A stretch of 6,044 bases of DNA from positions 1 through 6,044 of the forward strand of contig CBDUCN010000311.1 in assembly GCA_965365655.1 (NCBI GenBank), given 5' to 3'. The stretch is from JBFHNV01 sp965365655. Lineage in GTDB: Bacteria; Pseudomonadota; Gammaproteobacteria; HK1. The position numbers and the translations under genes were made by a program. Below are positions 1 through 5,170 of this stretch, piece after piece. The notes under the pieces were generated by a model, which saw only the letters and a list, made by a program, of their open reading frames with translations, searched no databases and was not told where the DNA came from. Each line of letters opens with the position of its first letter. Positions within the stretch are counted from its first letter, which is position 1.

Positions 1-16
1 GGACAAGCGACCGGGG

Positions 17-39
17 CGGCCGGCCTGCACGACCGGCCG
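17..39 (-). terminator. Candidate terminator hairpin after the operon
   Basis: CGGCCGG (17-23) and CCGGCCG (33-39) are perfect reverse complements around a nine-base loop. The structure lies about 90 bases beyond the stop of the mutase-family gene, the last gene of the minus-strand operon. A smaller hairpin, GCACG-GCG-CGTGC, is at 86-98. Neither has a T-tract, and nothing else is recognisable in 1-127. Confidence 0.3.
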
Positions 40-127
40 TGCCAACCGAGGCGGGGCCGCCGGGGACGGACCGAAGGCCGCGACCGCACGGCGCGTGCCC
101 GGCGGACCGGGCGCGCGCGCTCCGCGC

Positions 128-1492
128 TCAGCCCCGCGTGCCGTCCCCGGCGACCGGCGCCGCCAGCGGCATCGGGTCCGGCGCGTCGGGCAGCGCGAGC
201 GGCTGGCGCGGCGCCGCGCGGTGGCCGAGGAACATCGGCCGGTTCGCGTGCCCGAACAGCAGCGGCAGCAGCTCGCGGGCGTGCACCACGCCGAACCACC
301 CGTCGCGGGCCGGGCGCTCGCCGAACGCGGTGACGCCGTCGGCGCGCACGGTCGGCCCGGCGACGAGCAGCGGCGTCGGGTCGCCGGTGTGCAGCACGCC
401 GTCGACCGACGGCGTCGCGTGGTCCCCGGTGACCGCGACGATGGCGCGCTCCGCCAGCGCCTCCAGCCCCGCGAGGCCCGGGTCCAGGGCTTCCAGGACC
501 TCGCGCTTGGCGTGCGGGCGCTTGGTGTGGCCCGCGTCGTCGGTCGCCTTGGTGTGCACGTGCACGAAGCGCGCGCCGCCGGCGATCAGCTCGCCCGCGG
601 CGTCGATGCGCGCCGCGATGTCGGCCGCGGGATCGGGCCCCGGGGGCCGGCGGCGGCGCGCCATCCCGAGCAGCCCGGCGATGCCGTCGTAGAGGCGCAT
701 GTCGGTCACCGCCGCGCCGGCCACGCCCGCGAGCTCGACGAAGGACGGCAGGGCCTCGCGGGTGCCCGACCACTTGGTCGTGAGCACGTCCAGCGCCGGC
801 CGGCCCGCGCGCGCGCGGGCGCGGTTCACGCCGCTGTCGAGCAGCAGCGCGCGCACGTCATGCAGCAGGCGGTTCATCTCGCCGGCGAGCGCCGCCGTCT
901 CCTCGCCGGTCGCCTGCACCCGCAGCCACGGGTGCAGATGCTCGAAGAACGGATCGGAGTCGGTCACCTCGCCGCGCGCGAAGCGATCGAGCTGCAGCAG
1001 CGCCTCGCCGCGTCCGAGGGGCTGCACGCGAACCGAGCGCGGCGCGAGGAGCGCCGCGACCTCGTCGAGCAGCGCGTCGGCGTCTTGCCCGTCCTGCGCC
1101 GCGGCGCGCCCGGTGATCCACAAGCGCCCGTCGGCCTCGCGCGACGTGCGCAGGGACGCGAAGGTCGTCGCGACGCCGCACGGCACGTCGACGCCCGCGC
1201 CGATCCCTTCCAGCACGGCGCGCCCCGGAAACGGCACGTCCGCGTAGCCGAACATCGCCCAGTGCGCGAGCTCCGACGACGGCGCGCGGCCCCAGCCGAA
1301 CGGCACGTGCCAGCCCGACGCGCCGCGCGCCGCGAGGGCGTCCAGCACCGGCGTGTCGGCGGCCTCGCACGGCGTGCGCCCGCCGAGCTCGGGGATCGCG
1401 CGGTCGCCGAGCCCGTCGAGCACGAGCAGCAGCACCGGCAGCCGGTCGTCGGCGGGGCGGGGCTGATCCTCGCCGTAGTGCAGCGGGCTCAT
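128..1492 (-). CDS. apgM: ApgM-type 2,3-bisphosphoglycerate-independent phosphoglycerate mutase family protein (alkaline phosphatase superfamily)
   Basis: The 454-residue product matches the archaeal-type cofactor-independent phosphoglycerate mutase family (COG3635), which interconverts 3- and 2-phosphoglycerate in the cytoplasm using two divalent metals and a phosphorylated serine. Visible landmarks are LDGLGD (25-30, metal Asp26), SSELAHWAMFGY (72-83, nucleophile Ser region), FPGRAVLEGIGAGVDVP (88-104), HTKATDDAGH (313-322, metal Asp318 and His322), TGDHATP (355-361) and HTGDP (368-372). All expected metal and nucleophile positions appear intact. It is longer than typical members (about 400-412 aa) because of a Pro/Ala-rich tail after about residue 422. 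The ATG overlaps the stop of the upstream nucleotidyltransferase gene as ATGA, which argues for translational coupling; no strong Shine-Dalgarno is seen. Family membership is secure. Glycolytic activity is not, because this family also includes proteins from phosphonate antibiotic clusters that were once labelled phosphonopyruvate decarboxylase-like. It could therefore be a specialised phosphomutase or hydrolase. Confidence 0.88.
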   Translation of the reverse strand: MSPLHYGEDQPRPADDRLPVLLLVLDGLGDRAIPELGGRTPCEAADTPVLDALAARGASGWHVPFGWGRAPSSELAHWAMFGYADVPFPGRAVLEGIGAGVDVPCGVATTFASLRTSREADGRLWITGRAAAQDGQDADALLDEVAALLAPRSVRVQPLGRGEALLQLDRFARGEVTDSDPFFEHLHPWLRVQATGEETAALAGEMNRLLHDVRALLLDSGVNRARARAGRPALDVLTTKWSGTREALPSFVELAGVAGAAVTDMRLYDGIAGLLGMARRRRPPGPDPAADIAARIDAAGELIAGGARFVHVHTKATDDAGHTKRPHAKREVLEALDPGLAGLEALAERAIVAVTGDHATPSVDGVLHTGDPTPLLVAGPTVRADGVTAFGERPARDGWFGVVHARELLPLLFGHANRPMFLGHRAAPRQPLALPDAPDPMPLAAPVAGDGTRG

Positions 1493-2043
1493 TCCCGGGC
1501 GTGCATCGGCGTGTGGGCGAGCAGGTCGTCCAGCAGCGCGCGGGTCGCGGCCGGCACCAGGCTGCGCCAGGTCTCGTCGCCGGCGCGCATGCGCCCGCGG
1601 ATGTGGCTCGCGCACACGCGCAGGGCCGGATCGCCTTCCAGCGTGGTCACGTCGTAGCCCGCCTCCTCGAGCCGCTGCACCTTGCGGCGCTCCCACGCGC
1701 TGCGCTCGCCGTACACGCGCACGAAGTGGTGCGCGGCGAGCGGCACGTACTGCGGCCACACCGCCGGGCGCAGCATGTCGAACGGCACCAGCGTGCAGCG
1801 GCCCGCGATCCCGCGATCGGCCAGCGCCGCGCCGATCAGGCGGGCCCGCTCGTAGTACGTGAACGGATTCGCGGCCGCGGTGTGGCGGTGCGCCGACTCC
1901 CGCTCCTCGTGCAGCGTCTCGGAGTCCGGGTTCGTGACGGCGATGACCAGGTGCTCGCAACACCCCAGTGCGACGTCGAACAGCTCGAGGTGCTGCTCGT
2001 GGACGGGCTGGAAACGGCCGGTGACGCAGCCAAGCGGCAGCAT
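1489..2043 (-). CDS. NadM-like nucleotidyltransferase (nicotinamide-nucleotide adenylyltransferase / cytidylyltransferase-like)
   Basis: The 184-residue product is a small HxGH-type nucleotidyltransferase that resembles archaeal NadM, which joins NMN and ATP to make NAD. The N-terminal nucleotide-binding motif is GRFQPVHEQH (9-18). NadM normally reads HLGH there, so the usual Gly is Gln17 while both histidines (15 and 18) remain. The C-terminal signature ISGTxIR is VCASHIR (143-149), followed by GRMRAGDETWRSLVP (150-164), which keeps the family's R-M-x-x-G-x-x-W-x-x-L-V-P spacing. The ATG at 2043 lies five bases after the flavoprotein stop and puts GRFQP at the usual distance from the N terminus. 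A GTG at 2052 would overlap that stop as GTGA, add three residues, and is an alternative start. The 3' end overlaps the mutase-family gene by four bases. The fold assignment is strong, but the altered motifs leave the substrate open: NAD synthesis, another nucleotide coupling, or cytidylylation of a phosphonate are all possible. Confidence 0.85.
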   Translation of the reverse strand: MLPLGCVTGRFQPVHEQHLELFDVALGCCEHLVIAVTNPDSETLHEERESAHRHTAAANPFTYYERARLIGAALADRGIAGRCTLVPFDMLRPAVWPQYVPLAAHHFVRVYGERSAWERRKVQRLEEAGYDVTTLEGDPALRVCASHIRGRMRAGDETWRSLVPAATRALLDDLLAHTPMHARE

Positions 2044-2048
2044 CCGGG

Positions 2049-3314
2049 TCACCCGGGGCCCGAGCCGCCGGCGGCCGCGTCCTTCAGCATGCCGCGCGCG
2101 ATCGCGTTGAGCTGTATCTCGACCGTGCCGGCCGGGATGCGCAGGTTGCGCGCGATGCGGAAGATCTTCTCCTCCGGCGATCCGAGCCGCAGGCCCTCCG
2201 CGCCGCGCACCTGGATCGCGTTGTCCGCGACGCGGTAGAAGGACTCGTCGTTGACGGCCTTGAGCAGGCTGACCAGGCGCGGCACGTCCGGGTGCGGCTT
2301 CAGCTCGAACGGGCCCAGCCGGTCGAGCTCGGCCTGCGCGATCAGCGACGTCGCGCGCGCCTGGTACACGTCCATGCCCATGCGCGCGATCATGTTCTGC
2401 ACCGCCTGGTAGTCGGCGATGGGCCGTCCGGCCGACACGCGCTGCCGCGCGTAGCTCACCGCGCGCTCGATCAGCCACTCGCCCCAGCCGGCGCACATGC
2501 CGCCGCGGCACAGCCGCCGCCAGTTGATGGACATCAGCGCGAGCGCGAAGCCGTCGCCGATCTCGCCGACCACGTTCTCGGCCGGCACGCGCACGTCGTC
2601 GAACTCGATCTCGCCGGTGAAGCCGTCGTCGAGCATGTTCGGGATGTCGCGCCCGCGGCGGAAGCCCGGCGTCGTCGCGTCGACCAGGAACATCGACAGC
2701 GAGCGCGCGCCGGCGCCCGGCTCGGTGACGCACACCACCTGCACCACGTCGCAGAAGTGCGCGTTCGTGATCCAGCCCTTGCGCCCGCTGATGATCCAGT
2801 CGCCGCCGTCGCGCCTCGCCCGGCAGGTCATGCCGAGCACGTCGCTGCCGCCGCGAAGCTCCGTGTTCGCGAAGGCCAGCGACAGCTCGCCGCGCACCAG
2901 CGGCGCGAGGTAGCGCTCGCGCAGCGGCGCGGAGAAGTGCTCGCTCGACGGGTACGGCCCGTCGGTCCACGCCAGCGCGGCGAGCCCGAGGCCGAGCCCG
3001 GACTGGCGGTACACGTACTCCTCGACGTGGTGCATCTCGACGCGGCCGAAGCCGCCGCCGCCGAACTCGGCGCGGATGTGCGGCGCGTAGAGCCCGCGCG
3101 CGCCGGCGCGGCGCTGCACCTCGCGCTTCGCCTCCCAGACCACCGGGTGCATGCGCCCGGCGTCGTCGAGGTGCGGCTGCGACGGCGTGCCGACGTTCGC
3201 GGCGCGCAGATCCTCCTCGAGCGGCGCGACCTCCTCGTCGAGAAAGCGCCGGAAACGCGCGGTGTAGTCGCGGACGCGATCGCCCGGCTCGATGATCGGC
3301 GCGTGCTCGGTCAT
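2049..3314 (-). CDS. Acyl-CoA dehydrogenase-family flavoprotein lacking the canonical catalytic glutamates
   Basis: The 421-residue product has full acyl-CoA dehydrogenase architecture: a helical N-terminal domain (about 10-145), a beta domain with the flavin/substrate segment LAFANTELRGGSDV (146-159) and WIISGRKGWITNA (173-185), and a C-terminal helical domain (about 250-410) with YARQRVSAGRPIADYQ (288-303) and QVRGAEG (368-374). Family enzymes use FAD to form an alpha,beta double bond in an acyl-CoA and pass electrons to ETF. The usual catalytic segment (Y/G)-E-G-T reads IPAGTVEIQ (393-401), with Ala395 at the Glu position. The alternative Glu of isovaleryl-type enzymes aligns with Arg266 in NWRRL (264-268). 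The base is therefore missing at both known sites, so a different reaction or a divergent mechanism is likely. The ATG at 3314 gives a normal family length, although no Shine-Dalgarno is obvious. It is the first gene of a coupled three-gene unit; the substrate is unknown. Confidence 0.9.
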   Translation of the reverse strand: MTEHAPIIEPGDRVRDYTARFRRFLDEEVAPLEEDLRAANVGTPSQPHLDDAGRMHPVVWEAKREVQRRAGARGLYAPHIRAEFGGGGFGRVEMHHVEEYVYRQSGLGLGLAALAWTDGPYPSSEHFSAPLRERYLAPLVRGELSLAFANTELRGGSDVLGMTCRARRDGGDWIISGRKGWITNAHFCDVVQVVCVTEPGAGARSLSMFLVDATTPGFRRGRDIPNMLDDGFTGEIEFDDVRVPAENVVGEIGDGFALALMSINWRRLCRGGMCAGWGEWLIERAVSYARQRVSAGRPIADYQAVQNMIARMGMDVYQARATSLIAQAELDRLGPFELKPHPDVPRLVSLLKAVNDESFYRVADNAIQVRGAEGLRLGSPEEKIFRIARNLRIPAGTVEIQLNAIARGMLKDAAAGGSGPG

Positions 3315-3370
3315 GACGTTCGTGCGGCGGGGTTCATCGGGTGGGAGCGCGGGGGGCGGGAGACGGCGCG

Positions 3371-3400
3371 ACTAAAGCACCGATCCCCGGCGACCCGCAA
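3371..3400 (-). promoter_or_regulatory. Weak candidate sigma70 promoter for the three-gene operon
   Basis: Read on the minus strand, TTGCGG (3400-3395) and TTTAGT (3376-3371) are separated by 18 bases. They match the -35 consensus at 3 of 6 positions and the -10 consensus at 4 of 6. The site would start transcription near 3363, about 50 bases before the flavoprotein ATG. TTTAGT falls in one of the few A/T-richer spots of the gap. This is only a pattern match. Confidence 0.3.
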
Positions 3401-3428
3401 GGCCGGCGTCGGCATCCCGGGGCCCGCA

Positions 3429-3482
3429 GATTCGATTCGCGATCCCGAATCCCGCGAGCGCCGCGTGAGGGATCCCGAGTCC
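3429..3482. repeat. GATTCG / GATCCCGA(A/G)TCC intergenic repeat block
   Basis: GATTCG occurs twice in overlapping copies at 3429-3439. GATTCG at 3434-3439 also pairs with CGAATC at 3446-3451 across a six-base loop. The 12-mer GATCCCGAATCC (3441-3452) recurs as GATCCCGAGTCC (3471-3482), 30 bases later and differing at one position. The second copy lies within the 8-base palindrome GGGATCCC. Motifs of this GGGATTCG type are common intergenic decorations in Xanthomonadales genomes, from memory; here they support, but do not prove, that origin. Confidence 0.5.
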
Positions 3483-3499
3483 TGCTGCGGCCGGCGACC

Positions 3500-3517
3500 C
3501 GCGATCATCCGATCGCG
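3500..3517. repeat. Perfect 7-bp hairpin
   Basis: CGCGATC (3500-3506) and GATCGCG (3511-3517) are perfect reverse complements around the four-base loop ATCC. This is the first of three hairpins spaced five bases apart downstream of the DUF1127 gene. Confidence 0.6.
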
Positions 3518-3522
3518 AGTGT

Positions 3523-3562
3523 CGGCGGCGGCGGCGCGGTCCCTCCCGCGTCGCCGCCGCCG
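3523..3562. repeat. Long hairpin with a 17-position stem
   Basis: Positions 3523-3539 pair with 3546-3562 around the six-base loop TCCCTC. Sixteen pairs are Watson-Crick. The remaining position, 3534 against 3551, is a G-U wobble in a plus-strand RNA but a C-A mismatch in a minus-strand RNA. The outer arm is built of CGG/CCG triplets. Simple triplet composition makes such pairing easier by chance, but the CGCGG/CCGCG inner extension is not part of the triplet run. It may be a terminator-like structure after the DUF1127 gene, although no T-tract follows. Confidence 0.6.
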
Positions 3563-3567
3563 TGTCG

Positions 3568-3590
3568 CACGTGGCCTCGCGGGCCACGTG
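3568..3590. repeat. Perfect 9-bp hairpin downstream of the DUF1127 gene
   Basis: CACGTGGCC (3568-3576) and GGCCACGTG (3582-3590) are perfect reverse complements around TCGCG. The hairpin lies 46 bases past the DUF1127 stop and could end or stabilise that transcript. There is no T-tract, as is often the case in very GC-rich bacteria. Confidence 0.55.
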
Positions 3591-3610
3591 TCGCCGCGGG
3601 TGTGGTCGCC

Positions 3611-3635
3611 GCCGGCCCGACCCGGGCCCGCCGGC
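3611..3635 (-). terminator. GC-rich inverted repeat directly after the DUF1127 stop
   Basis: GCCGGC at 3611-3616 and 3630-3635 flank an internal competing pair, GGCCC (3614-3618) with GGGCC (3624-3628). The structure abuts the DUF1127 stop codon. It lacks a T-tract, so the terminator role is a positional inference. Confidence 0.3.
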
Positions 3636-4034
3636 TCAGGCGGCGCGCCTCGGCGCGGGCGCCTGCGCCGCGGCAGCGCCGTCCGGGCGCGCACCCGCGG
3701 TGACTGCCTCCGGCGCGCGGCCGGGCCGCGTTTCCCCGTCGACGGTGGCCCACGCGACGGCCGTGATGCCGCCGCGGTGCACGCCGATGTCGGCCAGCGT
3801 GCGATCGTCGAGCGCCTGCAGGCGGCGGATCGTCGCGCGCGCGGCGCGGCGCCGGCTCACCGTGCGCGCGACGCCGCGGGCGACCGCCGCGACGGCGCGT
3901 CCGAACGCCGCGAAGGCGTCGTGCACGGCGTTCGCGCGCTCGACGTGGGCCCGCGCCTCGTAGCGCGCGAGGGTGCGCGGATCGGTGCCGCGGGGCCGGT
4001 CGAGGCCGGCGAGGTACAGGATGTGGTGCTGCAT
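3636..4034 (-). CDS. DUF1127 domain protein, long form
   Basis: The 132-residue product carries the small DUF1127 motif at about residues 69-90, IRRLQALDDRTLADIGVHRGGI, which is characteristic of short arginine-rich proteobacterial proteins of the YjiS type. Some relatives have been linked to RNA turnover, phosphate or stress responses, but no general biochemical function is settled. The region before the motif (about 20-66) is Ala/Arg-rich and probably helical. The tail after residue 100 is Ala/Pro/Gly-rich and looks disordered. Many relatives end soon after the motif, so this tail is unusual. The start is well supported: AAGGAG sits six bases before the ATG. The frame stays open far upstream, but that extension runs antisense to the LysR gene and is rejected. 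The gene diverges from the LysR-type regulator, its probable controller. Confidence 0.85.
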   Translation of the reverse strand: MQHHILYLAGLDRPRGTDPRTLARYEARAHVERANAVHDAFAAFGRAVAAVARGVARTVSRRRAARATIRRLQALDDRTLADIGVHRGGITAVAWATVDGETRPGRAPEAVTAGARPDGAAAAQAPAPRRAA

Positions 4035-4045
4035 GGTGATCTCCT

Positions 4046-4062
4046 TCCGGTTGCTGACCGGA
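4046..4062 (-). promoter_or_regulatory. Leader hairpin abutting the DUF1127 ribosome binding site
   Basis: In the minus-strand transcript, TCCGGT and ACCGGA form a perfect six-base stem around CAGCA, and the 3' arm runs straight into AGGAG, the Shine-Dalgarno. Folding could hinder or pace ribosome entry. The structure is visible; the regulatory role is inference. Confidence 0.4.
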
Positions 4063-4122
4063 TTCCGTTGTGATTTAGTAAAACTTTCGCGTCTCAGCGC
4101 AGCTCGTCTTGCGTTGACGGAC

Positions 4123-4158
4123 ATTCTCCACTTCGTGCGCTTCTCCACAACGGAGAAT
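4123..4158. promoter_or_regulatory. Candidate LysR-family operator
   Basis: ATTCTCC (4123-4129) is the reverse complement of GGAGAAT (4152-4158). A second TTCTCCAC copy at 4141-4148 repeats the one at 4124-4131 with a 17-base offset. The inner TTCTCC-N5-GGAGAA (4141-4157) is itself a perfect palindrome, and T4142/A4154 satisfies the loose T-N11-A rule. The site lies about 60-80 bases upstream of the likely DUF1127 transcription start, where LysR activators usually bind, and would also suit autoregulation. Confidence 0.5.
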
Positions 4159-4185
4159 TCGAGCCTCGATACGTTAGGTGAACTT

Positions 4186-5112
4186 ATGCATGATCCGCCC
4201 GCCGGCCGCCGCCTCCCGCCGCTCAACGCGCTGCGCGCGTTCGAGGCCGCCGCACGCCACCTGAGCTTCACGAGGGCCGCGGAGGAGCTGCACGTGACGC
4301 CGGCCGCGGTCAGCCAGCAGGTGAAGGCGCTCGAGGAGTACGCGGGCACGCCGCTGTTCCGGCGCCTCACGCGGGCGCTGCGCCTCACCGAGGCCGGGCA
4401 GGCGGTGCTGCCGCCGCTGCAGGAGGGCTTCGAGAAGCTCGCCGAGGCGGCGAAGGTGCTGCGCGAGCGCGACGACGAGCGGGTGCTCACCGTCAGCACG
4501 CCGCCCACCTTCGGCGCGAAGTGGCTGGTGCCGCGCCTCGACCGCTTCCACCGCGAGCACCCGGAGTACGACCTGCGCCTGGACGCGACCGACCGGCGCA
4601 TCGACTTCCGCGACGAGACCGCGGACGTCGCGCTGCGCTACGGCGCCGGCCACTACCCGGGGCTGGTCGCGGAGTGCCTGCTGTCGGAGTTCTCGCTGCC
4701 GGTGTGCAGCCCGGCGCTGCTGGACGGCGAGCACCCGCTGCGCACGCCGTCGGATCTGCGCCACCACGTGCTGCTGCACGTCGAGTGGACGGCGGGCAAG
4801 GAGTCGGCGGCGAGCTGGCGCATGTGGCTGCGCGCGGCCGGCGTCGACGACGTGCCGGCCGACCGCGGTCCGCGCTTCAACGTCGAGAGCCTCGCGCTGC
4901 AGGCCGCGATGGACGGCCAGGGCGTCGCGCTCGCGTCCGGCGCGACGGTGGCCGACGACCTGGCCGCGGGGCGGCTCGTGCAGCCGTTCCCCGACGCGGG
5001 CCAGCAGGCGACGCGCTTCTGCTACTACCTCGTGTACCCGCAGAGCCACCTCGCGCGCGCGAAGGTGGCGGCGTTCCGGGACTGGGTGATGAAGGAGGTG
5101 GCCGGGGGCTGA
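4186..5112 (+). CDS. GcvA-type LysR family transcriptional regulator
   Basis: The 308-residue product has the LysR layout. A winged helix-turn-helix occupies about residues 11-70, with PPLNALRAFEAAARHLSF (11-28), FTRAAEELHVTPAAVSQQ (28-45) and the wing GTPLFRRLTRALRLTEAG (54-71). A linker helix follows, then a periplasmic-binding-protein-like effector domain from about 100 to 300. The wording of the HTH and of LTVSTPPTFGAKWLVPRL (101-118) is typical of the GcvA/AmpR branch, whose members bind a small ligand and activate a divergent gene. The ATG at 4186 is preceded by AGGTGA and gives the usual family length. The frame is open further upstream, but that part crosses the divergent promoter and DUF1127 5' end and is not expected to be translated. 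The likely targets are its own gene and the divergent DUF1127 gene; the ligand cannot be read from sequence. Confidence 0.93.
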   Translation: MHDPPAGRRLPPLNALRAFEAAARHLSFTRAAEELHVTPAAVSQQVKALEEYAGTPLFRRLTRALRLTEAGQAVLPPLQEGFEKLAEAAKVLRERDDERVLTVSTPPTFGAKWLVPRLDRFHREHPEYDLRLDATDRRIDFRDETADVALRYGAGHYPGLVAECLLSEFSLPVCSPALLDGEHPLRTPSDLRHHVLLHVEWTAGKESAASWRMWLRAAGVDDVPADRGPRFNVESLALQAAMDGQGVALASGATVADDLAAGRLVQPFPDAGQQATRFCYYLVYPQSHLARAKVAAFRDWVMKEVAGG

Positions 5113-5140
5113 GCGGCGGCACGGCCGCCGTGCCCGCCGC
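5113..5140. terminator. Bidirectional terminator-like hairpin between convergent genes
   Basis: GGCACGG (5118-5124) and CCGTGCC (5128-5134) pair perfectly around CCG. GCGGC (5113-5117) and GCCGC (5136-5140) extend the stem past one bulged C. The structure begins on the base after the LysR stop and lies in the 58-base gap between two converging genes, so it could serve both. It lacks a T-tract. Confidence 0.5.
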
Positions 5141-5170
5141 GCTGCGCGCCGGGCCCGCGCCGCGGCGCGT

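Larger units (their letters stand above)
3315..3635. other. Non-coding gap rich in hairpins and short repeats
   Basis: These 321 bases lie between two minus-strand genes. Open frames crossing them translate to Arg/Pro/Gly-rich sequence without recognisable domains and look like GC-driven artefacts. The gap holds a weak promoter candidate (3371-3400), a GATTCG/GATCCCGA repeat block (3429-3482), three closely spaced hairpins (3500-3517, 3523-3562, 3568-3590) and a GC-rich inverted repeat just after the DUF1127 stop. It probably combines the 3' end of the DUF1127 transcript with the promoter of the flavoprotein operon. Whether the hairpins end transcription or form a separate structured RNA cannot be told by eye. 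Confidence 0.6.
4035..4185. promoter_or_regulatory. Divergent control region between the DUF1127 and LysR genes
   Basis: This 151-base gap contains the most A/T-rich stretch of the window, about 4071-4087, with TACTAA on the minus strand (4080-4075) as a possible -10 for the DUF1127 gene. No good -35 sits upstream of it, as expected for an activator-dependent promoter. TTGACG at 4114-4119 is a -35-like hexamer facing the LysR gene, but I see no convincing partner -10. The LysR start has AGGTGA at 4176-4181, a usable ribosome binding site. Confidence 0.5.

Noticed and set aside
95..1657. Long open frame on the plus strand opposite the ApgM-like gene
   Set aside because: Its translation is Arg/Ala/Gly-rich without domains and it is fully antisense to a gene with clear family motifs; typical GC-driven artefact.
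1489..2970. Extended frame reading the nucleotidyltransferase as a 493-residue protein
   Set aside because: The added N-terminal part is an out-of-frame reading of the flavoprotein gene and shows no domain; the ATG at 2043 fits the family.
3311..3694. Minus-strand frame overlapping the flavoprotein start by ATGA, suggesting another coupled gene
   Set aside because: Composition is Arg/Pro/Gly-rich, it crosses the hairpin cluster and it overlaps the end of the DUF1127 gene; no domain is visible.
2292..4073. 593-codon plus-strand frame across the flavoprotein, the gap and the DUF1127 gene
   Set aside because: It has no recognisable domain, is Arg/His/Ala-rich, and crosses three real features on the other strand.
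3973..4185. N-terminal extension of the LysR regulator
   Set aside because: It would begin inside the divergent DUF1127 gene and cross the control region; the ATG at 4186 has a ribosome binding site and gives the normal length.
3636..4601. 321-residue version of the DUF1127 protein
   Set aside because: The upstream extension is antisense to the LysR gene and crosses its promoter; the ATG at 4034 has a strong ribosome binding site.
4174..5049. 291-codon minus-strand frame opposite the LysR gene
   Set aside because: Low-complexity Arg/Ala/Leu/Gln translation, antisense to an unmistakable LysR gene.
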